A stretch of 13,847 nt of DNA from CAYIRQ01 sp964365905. Its GTDB lineage: Bacteria; Patescibacteriota; Gracilibacteria; Peribacterales; Peribacteraceae. The stretch lies in contig CAYIRQ010000025.1 of NCBI GenBank assembly GCA_964365905.1, positions 1 through 13,847 of the forward strand. Reading direction: 5' to 3'. Positions within the stretch are counted from its first letter, which is position 1. Each line of letters begins with the position of its first letter. The notes beneath the pieces are model-generated. The model had not been told where the DNA came from, ran no database searches, and was given only the letters and a program-made list of their open reading frames with translations. The translations under genes were made by a program, and so were the position numbers. Of the stretch, positions 6,976 to 11,936 are shown piece after piece.

Positions 6976-7075
6976 NNNNNNNNNNNNNNNNNNNNNNNNN
7001 NNNNNNNNNNNNNNNNNNNNNNNNNNNNNNNNNNNNNNNNNNNNNNNNNNNNNNNNNNNNNNNNNNNNNNNNNNN
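6976..7075. other. Assembly gap of 100 N
   Basis: There are exactly 100 unknown bases, the conventional length for a scaffold gap of unknown size. The intergenic stretch 6915-7296 that contains it holds the virD4 upstream region, a partial repeat, the gap, about 125 bases that could be the end of an unseen gene (one + strand frame ends at 7203), and the promoter of the next gene. I cannot support a gene there. Confidence 0.95.
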
Positions 7076-7259
7076 ACCCGACCCAAAGGAAGGAGGGCGA
7101 GGTACGCAGCAGTCATGACTTTGGCTGTTCTGAAACCGAGGGAGCGAAGATGCCTCATAGGATAAAGGGGGAAGTGAAAAAGCTGCTCACTAAGGCTGCA
7201 TAGTAGGTATCCCCGCCTCTTCCGTCCACCGCACTGCGCTGCGCTCGGAGCAAAAGGAA

Positions 7260-7291
7260 TTGACAAGAGGGCCATTAAAAGGCATTATAAT
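7260..7291 (+). promoter_or_regulatory. Promoter of coiled-coil protein gene
   Basis: A perfect TTGACA (7260-7265) is followed after 17 bases by CATTAT (7283-7288) or after 20 bases by a perfect TATAAT (7286-7291). Either would start transcription at or a base or two from the ATG at 7297, giving a leaderless mRNA. Confidence 0.6.
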
Positions 7292-7296
7292 GTTAT

Positions 7297-7830
7297 ATGG
7301 ATGCATCCAGTCAGAATTGGAGTCCAAAGAAGCTTCCATCCGAGGGGCAACTCTCGCACGCGCATGAGCGAGCATCGGAAACGGTCCATGCCGCGCTCAT
7401 CGTGCGGCAGCCCGAGAAAATCAAATCGCTGCTCGTCGTGCTCGGGGATATCGAGCGCATCAGTGAGCGCGTGACGGAAGATGCGTCGCAGGATCTCGGA
7501 GCAGCCGGGGGTGGTGCCGCGCAACAGGGGGGACAAGGGCAGGGGGGATCTCAGATCACGCTCCGACAGAAAGCGATCCAGAATCTTCCCACGACATCCG
7601 TCATGCGCGAGAAGCTCGTGAAGCATCTTCAGCGCGAAGTGCGGCACCTCGAGCGCGAAGCGCGCAACATCAGCAGAACTGCAGCGAAGGGGAGCGCGTT
7701 CGTGCTCACGCAGATGTACGCCAAGATCCGCAAGGTCCAATCACTCATTACGGAAGTCCTGGAAGCAGTGGCAGAGCTCGTGGAGCGGCTGTATGTGCGG
7801 TTATTCATTGATCACCAGCAGCTCGTCTAG
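7297..7830 (+). CDS. Coiled-coil protein of unknown function
   Basis: I do not recognise this 177-residue protein. It has two long helical regions, about 20-65 (HAHERASETVHAALIVRQ, then ERISERVTED) and 90-170, the second rich in alternating charged and hydrophobic residues (KHLQREVRHLEREARNI) as in coiled coils. Between them is a flexible Gly/Gln/Ala linker (about 67-85). No signal peptide, membrane segment or cysteine is visible, so it is probably cytoplasmic and may form dimers or bundles. The start at 7297 is supported by a promoter whose -10 box lies five bases upstream. A 12-bp palindrome TGGATGCATCCA covers the start codon region (7298-7309) and could be an operator. It converges on the CvpA-like gene, with an inverted-repeat block between them. 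It follows the scaffold gap, so its upstream neighbour is unknown. Confidence 0.75.
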   Translation: MDASSQNWSPKKLPSEGQLSHAHERASETVHAALIVRQPEKIKSLLVVLGDIERISERVTEDASQDLGAAGGGAAQQGGQGQGGSQITLRQKAIQNLPTTSVMREKLVKHLQREVRHLEREARNISRTAAKGSAFVLTQMYAKIRKVQSLITEVLEAVAELVERLYVRLFIDHQQLV

Positions 7831-7833
7831 CGA

Positions 7834-7907
7834 GGTTTCAGGTATCAGCTTTCAGGTTTCAGAAATACTGAAAAATGCCTGATACCTGACACCTGAAACC
7901 TGACACC
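7834..7907. repeat. CAGGT-type repeat block between convergent genes
   Basis: The 74 bases consist of iterated words (TTTCAGGT, CCTGATACC, ACACCTGAAACCT). A perfect 10-bp inverted repeat, CAGGTATCAG (7839-7848) and CTGATACCTG (7879-7888), can fold into a stem and may end transcription from both sides. The 17-base word CCTGATACCTGACACCT recurs at 8835-8851, so this is a dispersed element and not just local symmetry. Confidence 0.6.
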
Positions 7908-8773
7908 TACTCCGTCAGCAGCCTCTTCAACTCCTCCAAATCCACGTTCTTCAAAATTTCCTGTATCTCCGGATTCTCGAGTGCGGCTTTCACGGGAGGA
8001 TACTCGATGAGCCCAAGGACATCGCCGCGTTCCACGAGTTCACGCACGTGAGGATCGTCTCTGAGCTCTTGAATCACCGGATGCGCCGCGAGCTTCTGCA
8101 CGGGTTCGCTTTCCGCAAGTTTGCGAAAGTTTTCCGGATTCTTCGTGACTTCTTTCACGACGGTCAGGGAATCCGTCACGAGCGCGGGGACGGGATTCGT
8201 CGCGGCAGCGAGTCGGCCCACGAGAGACCGCGAGAAACTGTCCCGATGGGATCCTGTCATCTGGGTCGGAAGCATGAGAAGCCGCAAGCTTATATCCTGC
8301 TGATTTGCCAGCGCTTCCTGCATGCGCTTGTTCCCCATGATCGTTTCCGCAACGTCGCCCACCGTGAGCACGTACCAACCCGTCGCAACGACGATGCCCG
8401 TTCCGATGGTGGCGCCGATCAGGAATCCCCCGATCTCGACGACCAGCTTCGCCGTCCCCTCCCAGGCGCGGGTGAGATGGAAGACCCGGAGACCGATCGC
8501 GGTGAGGATCGCGACGAGGATGTATCCGATAAGACCTCCGGCAAAGACGGTGATCAGAGCATGCGTGGGCGTCGGAAAACGGTCGAGGGAAAGAAACGGC
8601 GCGATGAGCACGCCCATGGGTTTTGCAAGGAGCGCGCCGCCAACGATATTCACGATGCCCGCAAGTCCACGGGGAAGGCCCCGGTACCATCCATAGAGAC
8701 CGCAGAGAGCGATGAGGAGCAGACTGAGAAGTGTGTAGGCCGAAGCGGGGAGAGCGGTCGTGAAGGCTTCCAT
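7907..8773 (-). CDS. CvpA-like multi-pass membrane protein
   Basis: The N-terminal half resembles the CvpA (colicin V production) family: hydrophobic segments around ASAYTLLSLLLIALCGLYG, then WYRGLPRGLAGIVNIVGGALLA, then ALITVFAGGLIGYILVAILT and IGGFLIGATIGTGIVVATGW, about four membrane passes in all. The RG(L)-rich loop after the first helix is typical of the family. The C-terminal 130 residues are soluble and helical with an acidic end (EILKNVDLEELKRLLTE), likely cytoplasmic. Family function is poorly understood; envelope homeostasis roles are known in other bacteria. I prefer the ATG at 8773 (288 residues) because a TGCTAGACT extended -10 box lies between it and the alternative GTG at 8809 (300 residues), and an AAGGAA sits 14 bases upstream. 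It follows the HTTM-like gene, whose stop codon lies inside this -10 box. Confidence 0.7.
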   Translation of the reverse strand: MEAFTTALPASAYTLLSLLLIALCGLYGWYRGLPRGLAGIVNIVGGALLAKPMGVLIAPFLSLDRFPTPTHALITVFAGGLIGYILVAILTAIGLRVFHLTRAWEGTAKLVVEIGGFLIGATIGTGIVVATGWYVLTVGDVAETIMGNKRMQEALANQQDISLRLLMLPTQMTGSHRDSFSRSLVGRLAAATNPVPALVTDSLTVVKEVTKNPENFRKLAESEPVQKLAAHPVIQELRDDPHVRELVERGDVLGLIEYPPVKAALENPEIQEILKNVDLEELKRLLTE

Positions 8774-8799
8774 GAATGGGGGGGAATTTCCTTGTTGTG

Positions 8800-8808
8800 A
8801 GTCTAGCA
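8800..8808 (-). promoter_or_regulatory. Extended -10 promoter of CvpA-like gene
   Basis: TGCTAGACT on the minus strand is an extended -10 element 26 bases before the preferred ATG at 8773. The TAG in it is also the stop codon of the upstream HTTM-like gene. It would give the CvpA-like gene its own transcript. Confidence 0.5.
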
Positions 8809-9828
8809 CTGGCGAGGTTCAGCTTTCAGGACGACCTGATACCTGACACCTAATACCTGTAACCTTTCGTAAACTTCCTCCGGCTCAAAGAACGTGATGT
8901 ATGCGGCGATCATCGCGTAGAACCACCAGATGGCGGCGAGAAAGAGAGAAATGCCGAGATGAAAGAGCACGCCTCCGAACATGAACCATGGTCTCAATTT
9001 CCTGATCCAGAGACCGAAGGGAAGTGCGGCTTCGAAGTAGGTCACGAGGATCACCATTCCGTCATACACCCACATCGGAAACCGCTCTCGCACGAACCAC
9101 CATGCAACGGGCGTCGCCCACATGCTTTGGAAGGAGTAGTAGAGCACCTCTCCTCCCTGCCAATCCGGGAGCCACGACTTCTGCCACCCAACTCCTAAAT
9201 ATGTTGCTGTGATCTGAAGAGCGATGAGCCTTTGAACAAGAACACTTCCCGGTTCCCACGCAAAGATCGATCCGTGTTTCCGCCACATTTCATAGGAGAA
9301 TGTTTTCCCAGCGTCAGAGAATGTGAAGAGGAGAAGGAGGAAAAAGAAAAGTCGGATATAGGAGGTCATTCCCTGATGGAACGAGAGCTCGATGTAGTAG
9401 AAATAAAGGAGGGAAGCGATGCACGCGCTCGTGCGCGTCGCGATCCCGAGGGTGAAGCAGAGGAGACTGGCGAGGAGGGCAGCGAACAGAAGGTACGCAA
9501 TCCAAACGGATGGAGGGGTGAGAACGGATGAGAGGATGGAGAGGAGGAGAGGAGGAGAGGAAGGGAAAACGAGAGAAAAATCGTAGGGAAGAGTCAGGCC
9601 TTCCTTGGAATAGAGAATCGGCACGTACGGAATGCGGAGTGCAAAGAAAAAGAGGAGATAGGCCCCGAAGAGGATCCGAAGGATTGCGATGGGATGGGGG
9701 GGAGCTTTGCGGAAGAAGAAGTGATTCCATTTTGTACGGAGGGCAGAAAGGGCAGAAACGAAAAAAAAGGCAGAAAGGTTATTCCACCTTTCTACCCTTC
9801 CTGCCTTCAATGCCTTTTCTGCCTTCAT
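8803..9828 (-). CDS. HTTM-like (gamma-carboxylase-related) membrane protein
   Basis: The 341-residue protein is very hydrophobic, with about six to eight membrane segments. It follows the layout of HTTM-domain proteins related to vitamin K-dependent gamma-carboxylase: an opening HPIAILRILFGAYLL helix, a luminal loop, then the SYIRLFFFLLLLFTFSDAG segment and a Trp-rich region before ATPVAWWFVRERFP. The biochemical role of bacterial members is mostly unknown. The family core starts near residue 43; residues 1-35 (Ala/Lys-rich, then SAFFFVSALSALR) come from an intergenic-type repeat containing a terminator-like hairpin, and the last 22 residues (RLQVLGVRYQVVLKAEPRQC) come from another repeat block. 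No other ATG, GTG or TTG start lies between codon 7 and the core. Its ATG overlaps the upstream stop by four bases, so translation is probably coupled. Confidence 0.72.
   Translation of the reverse strand: MKAEKALKAGRVERWNNLSAFFFVSALSALRTKWNHFFFRKAPPHPIAILRILFGAYLLFFFALRIPYVPILYSKEGLTLPYDFSLVFPSSPPLLLSILSSVLTPPSVWIAYLLFAALLASLLCFTLGIATRTSACIASLLYFYYIELSFHQGMTSYIRLFFFLLLLFTFSDAGKTFSYEMWRKHGSIFAWEPGSVLVQRLIALQITATYLGVGWQKSWLPDWQGGEVLYYSFQSMWATPVAWWFVRERFPMWVYDGMVILVTYFEAALPFGLWIRKLRPWFMFGGVLFHLGISLFLAAIWWFYAMIAAYITFFEPEEVYERLQVLGVRYQVVLKAEPRQC
8816..8870. repeat. CAGGT-type repeat forming the HTTM C-terminus
   Basis: This stretch shares CGAGGTT, TCAGCTTTCAGG and the 17-base word CCTGATACCTGACACCT with the block at 7834-7907. 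Here it is translated as the last codons of the HTTM-like gene, which suggests the original stop codon was lost or overrun. Confidence 0.55.
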
Positions 9829-9830
9829 TC
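9737..9830. repeat. GGCAGAAAGG low-complexity repeat at start of HTTM gene
   Basis: The words GGCAGAAA and its complement-type partners (TTTCTGCC, CTTCCTGCC) recur six or more times in under 100 bases. The stretch covers the first 30 or so codons of the HTTM-like gene and the stop of the small gene upstream. It contains the terminator-like hairpin at 9761-9796. Confidence 0.6.
9761..9796 (-). terminator. Intrinsic terminator inside the HTTM 5' coding end
   Basis: On the minus strand an 11-bp stem, GGTAGAAAGGT pairing with ACCTTTCTGCC (one G-U pair, 6-base loop), is followed directly by eight T residues. This is the classic rho-independent form. It lies 30-65 bases after the stop of the small partner gene and within codons 11-23 of the HTTM-like frame, so it may act as a partial terminator or attenuator. 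Confidence 0.6.
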
Positions 9831-10316
9831 CGTTTCCGCAAGCAAATAATTCACCGCCTCACTCCTTCTCGCCTCATACCCCTCGAGAGACACCGGCCAC
9901 TGCTGCCAGGTGAGGCGAACGGCTGCGTACGCGTGCCCCCGCTCCCGTTCGTGCGTGAGGAGGAGCTCCGCGAGCTTCGTGTATTTCTTCTTCGAAATCT
10001 CCTCCTTTTCGTGGAAACTGCGCAACCTCCGATACATGACTTGGTTTCCGAGAATCATCGGATAATACGGATCGAGATCAATCCTCTCCCACCTCTCATC
10101 TTCTCCTTCCTCTTCTCCTTTCATACGCCCCTCTGCAAGCAAATCAAAATTCTGCGTCGTATACCCCTGATACGGCGCCATCATGCCATAGAAGAAATGG
10201 CGAATGGCTTCGGGAACAAAAGGAACAAGCTCCACCCGCGTCATCGTGTAGGAGAATGCGGAGGCGGTGAGAATGAGGTAGAGGATGACGAGCGCGTTTT
10301 GAAAAATGCCCTTCAT
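9825..10316 (-). CDS. Single-pass membrane protein, likely HTTM partner
   Basis: I do not recognise the family with confidence. The 163-residue protein has an N-terminal membrane anchor or uncleaved signal (NALVILYLILTASAFSY, about 7-23), then a soluble domain with many aromatics (FFYGMMAPYQGYTT), an acidic patch (KGEEEGEDERWE) and a helical C-terminus. The domain should sit outside the membrane if the anchor is N-in. It overlaps the HTTM-like gene by four bases, implying coupled translation and a shared task. Small anchored proteins next to HTTM genes occur in other bacteria (DUF5819-type pairs), but I see only a loose resemblance. A strong promoter (CTGACA, 17 bases, TACTAT) lies just upstream with a leader of only a few bases and no Shine-Dalgarno sequence. 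Confidence 0.72.
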   Translation of the reverse strand: MKGIFQNALVILYLILTASAFSYTMTRVELVPFVPEAIRHFFYGMMAPYQGYTTQNFDLLAEGRMKGEEEGEDERWERIDLDPYYPMILGNQVMYRRLRSFHEKEEISKKKYTKLAELLLTHERERGHAYAAVRLTWQQWPVSLEGYEARRSEAVNYLLAETE

Positions 10317-10325
10317 GTGGATCGC

Positions 10326-10354
10326 ATAGTAACGCTACAATACTTCTATGTCAG
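10326..10354 (-). promoter_or_regulatory. Promoter of HTTM partner operon
   Basis: On the minus strand CTGACA (10349-10354) is followed by exactly 17 bases and TACTAT (10326-10331), close to sigma70 consensus. The ATG at 10316 begins nine bases after the -10 box, so the leader would be about three bases. Confidence 0.65.
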
Positions 10355-10435
10355 CATTCAGAGTTGGCAAGCACGGTTGGATTGTCCTCAGTCTTTTGGT
10401 TCTCGTTGTCGGTGCACTTTCCTTGAATGATCTCC

Positions 10436-10453
10436 GTCCCGCACTTTTTCTTT
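10436..10453 (+). repeat. Arm 1 of inverted repeat flanking tRNA-Ala
   Basis: GTCCCGCACTTTTTCTTT matches the reverse complement of 10537-10554 at 17 of 18 bases. In the minus-strand transcript the two arms would pair and enclose the whole tRNA. This arm is the 3' trailer and touches the encoded CCA end. Confidence 0.6.
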
Positions 10454-10528
10454 GGTGGAGTGTACCGGATTCGAACCGGTGGCCTCCACAATGCGAATGT
10501 GGCGCTCTACCAGCTGAGCTAACACCCC
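10453..10528 (-). tRNA. tRNA-Ala (anticodon CGC), CCA encoded
   Basis: The cloverleaf is complete on the minus strand. The acceptor 5' strand GGGGTGT pairs with ACACTCC and includes the G3-U70 wobble pair that identifies alanine tRNAs. The D stem is GCTC/GAGC, the anticodon stem CCACA/TGTGG holds loop TTCGCAT with anticodon CGC, and the T arm is ACCGG-TTCGAAT-CCGGT. Discriminator A73 is followed by an encoded CCA. It reads GCG alanine codons. A probable promoter lies at 10611-10619, with a tRNA 5' relic in the transcribed leader. An 18-bp inverted repeat flanks the gene and may aid 5' and 3' processing. Confidence 0.96.
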
Positions 10529-10536
10529 ATGATGTG

Positions 10537-10554
10537 AAAGAAAAGGTGCGGGAC
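10537..10554 (-). repeat. Arm 2 of inverted repeat flanking tRNA-Ala
   Basis: On the minus strand this is GTCCCGCACCTTTTCTTT, lying eight bases before the tRNA 5' end; it pairs with the trailer arm at 10436-10453 with one mismatch. It could form a processing stem, or be the scar of an inverted duplication. Confidence 0.6.
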
Positions 10555-10555
10555 G

Positions 10556-10590
10556 AATGCGGCGCTCTAAGCGAGCTATGCTACAGCCCC
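10556..10590 (-). pseudogene. Truncated tRNA relic (5' half only)
   Basis: Read on the minus strand from 10590, GGGGCTGTAGC, then a damaged D arm, then TTAGAGCGCCGCATTCG mimics the 5' half of an alanine tRNA: acceptor strand, D arm and the anticodon stem up to the loop. It then runs into the 18-bp inverted-repeat arm with no 3' half. It resembles the intact tRNA-Ala just downstream (GAGCGCC and CATTCG are shared). It is a decayed or partial duplicate. Confidence 0.5.
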
Positions 10591-10610
10591 ACAGTGAAGA
10601 AACTTATAGG

Positions 10611-10619
10611 AGTATAACA
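10611..10619 (-). promoter_or_regulatory. Extended -10 promoter for tRNA-Ala
   Basis: TGTTATACT on the minus strand is an extended -10 element. Transcription would start near 10604, pass through the tRNA relic and then the intact tRNA-Ala. No clear -35 box is seen. Confidence 0.4.
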
Positions 10620-10639
10620 AGGAAGATAATGTGCTTCAT

Positions 10640-10662
10640 GGTTCGGCGAGCTCACCGTGACA
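10640..10662 (+). repeat. Diverged copy of dispersed repeat tail
   Basis: This 23-base stretch matches 3525-3547 inside the 117-bp repeat at 20 positions (core GCTCACCGTGAC against GCTCACCATGAC). The rest of the 233 bases between the tRNA gene and the lipoprotein gene holds the tRNA relic, its promoter and a TATACT box; I see no gene. Confidence 0.5.
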
Positions 10663-10726
10663 CGACTCAAGCCGAGATATTGATCACAAAATTTGTTCAA
10701 TGAATCCAGGGTTTCAAGGGTAGCTG

Positions 10727-10732
10727 TATACT
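10727..10732 (+). promoter_or_regulatory. -10 box of lipoprotein gene
   Basis: TATACT (10727-10732) lies 29 bases before the ATG at 10762. No convincing -35 box or Shine-Dalgarno sequence is present, so this is tentative. Confidence 0.35.
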
Positions 10733-10761
10733 CTCCCCGCTTTCATTAACCGCACTCATCT

Positions 10762-11910
10762 ATGATTCGTCGCGTTTTCGGGATTAGCCTTTTTATGTTG
10801 CCTCTCGTACTGCTCGGGTGTTCTCTCTTTGGCTTGGGTGGGGGGGAGGAGGTATCGGAGGAGACGGGCACGCAGACAAGCTCGCTCGTCACAGAGGAGG
10901 AGCTCGTCACGGAGAACGTCACCTACACCGGGCTTCTCGAGGAGGGCGGGGTCACGATCTACCAAGAGGGGAGTCACCGGCTCATGCTCTCGGACGGGAA
11001 GATGGTGATTCTCGAGTCCTCTGATGAAGTTGCGGTGCCACTCGCGCTCTACGTCGGGAAACTGGTGCGTGTGCAGGGGGATGTCTCGCCGACCGTGGAA
11101 GCGGGAGGAACGCTCATGAAGGTGCGCGACATTGCATGGATCCGGAGGGAGAGTGATGCCGAGGGAAGGGAAGCGGAGGTGTTGCGGGTGATTTGTGGCG
11201 GCGCGGCGGGGGTTGCCTGTCCTGCAGGGGAGGTCTGTCTGCTTGAAGGAGAAACGGGAATTTGTGTCATTGAAGAACAAGAGGAAGAAGTGGGGCCGGT
11301 GGATGGTGAGGAGCAGGGGATGATGGAGGGGGAGACGAGTTCCGAAGCGAGTTCTGCTCCAGCCATGGAAGAGGAGGGGGAAATGGTGGAAGAACCGGGG
11401 AGCACTGCCGGAACTTCCTCGTCTGCGTCTTCACCTGTGCAAAGCTCATCATCCTCTGCGAGTTCGCAAACGTCATCATCGAGTTCCTCCAGTGCATCCT
11501 CGACTTCTTCTCCGACGGCAACCAGTGATGCTCGCGTTGAGACGATGGCGGAGGAGAATAGTGCGTCTGAGCGCTGGACGCAGCAGTACTGCTCGACGCA
11601 CCTCAGCTTCTGCATTCCCGTGCACAAGAATTGGTACTACAAATCCTTCGGGGCGACGGCATCGGTGCTCTGGCACGTCGAAGTCGGTCCGGGACCCATT
11701 GAGAACCTCGGCGATGGACCGCTCCATGTTGAGCTCAAGACGGGGGATCTCTCGACGCTCGGCGTTGCGGATAACGCCGTGACGGAAGCCGGTGGCAAGG
11801 TCATCGGCTATCGCACGTGGACGGAGAATCGTCACTTCGAGATTTCGGGTCACCCGTCGCTCCGCGATTCCGTGACGTATATCACGAAGGGGTTGAGAAC
11901 GAGCGAGTAG
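10762..11910 (+). CDS. Lipoprotein with OB-like domain and serine-rich linker
   Basis: The N-terminus is a lipoprotein signal: MIRR, a hydrophobic core, then the lipobox LLGC with the lipid-bearing Cys at residue 20. Domains follow in order. Residues 50-128 look like a small beta-barrel (OB-like; VTYTGLLEEGGVTIYQ, then YVGKLVRVQGDV and TLMKVRDIAWI). A four-Cys motif spans 145-168 (CGG...ACPAGEVC...C), like the small disulphide modules of CPR surface proteins. A long acidic then serine-rich linker covers 170-260. A C-terminal domain (271-382) has Cys277 and Cys284. The serine run is typical of surface stalks. The function is unknown; it is probably exposed on the cell surface, perhaps sensing or binding. 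It stands alone on the + strand and converges on obg. The start is fixed by the signal peptide. Confidence 0.82.
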   Translation: MIRRVFGISLFMLPLVLLGCSLFGLGGGEEVSEETGTQTSSLVTEEELVTENVTYTGLLEEGGVTIYQEGSHRLMLSDGKMVILESSDEVAVPLALYVGKLVRVQGDVSPTVEAGGTLMKVRDIAWIRRESDAEGREAEVLRVICGGAAGVACPAGEVCLLEGETGICVIEEQEEEVGPVDGEEQGMMEGETSSEASSAPAMEEEGEMVEEPGSTAGTSSSASSPVQSSSSSASSQTSSSSSSSASSTSSPTATSDARVETMAEENSASERWTQQYCSTHLSFCIPVHKNWYYKSFGATASVLWHVEVGPGPIENLGDGPLHVELKTGDLSTLGVADNAVTEAGGKVIGYRTWTENRHFEISGHPSLRDSVTYITKGLRTSE

Positions 11911-11936
11911 AAAACAGGGAAGGTGTCATCCTGATT

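Noticed and set aside
6769..7275. Frames running across the N gap
   Set aside because: They exist only because unknown bases contain no stop codons.
8048..8800. Open frame of 250 codons on the + strand
   Set aside because: It is the mirror of the CvpA-like gene; charged and His/Arg-rich, with no domain.
9528..10430. Open frame of 300 codons on the + strand
   Set aside because: It is antisense to the HTTM-like gene and its partner and passes through repeats; Arg/Glu-rich composition and no recognisable domain.
10348..10617. Small + strand frame starting with a hydrophobic segment (WIVLSLLVLVVGAL) and a TACAAT box just upstream
   Set aside because: It reads straight through the antisense strand of tRNA-Ala and the tRNA relic, so at most the first 30 codons could be a remnant of a membrane peptide; the TACAAT box lies within the spacer of the opposite promoter.
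11400..11520. TCATC/TCCTC-rich stretch that could be taken for a tandem repeat array
   Set aside because: It is the serine-rich linker of the lipoprotein, encoded by mixed serine codons.
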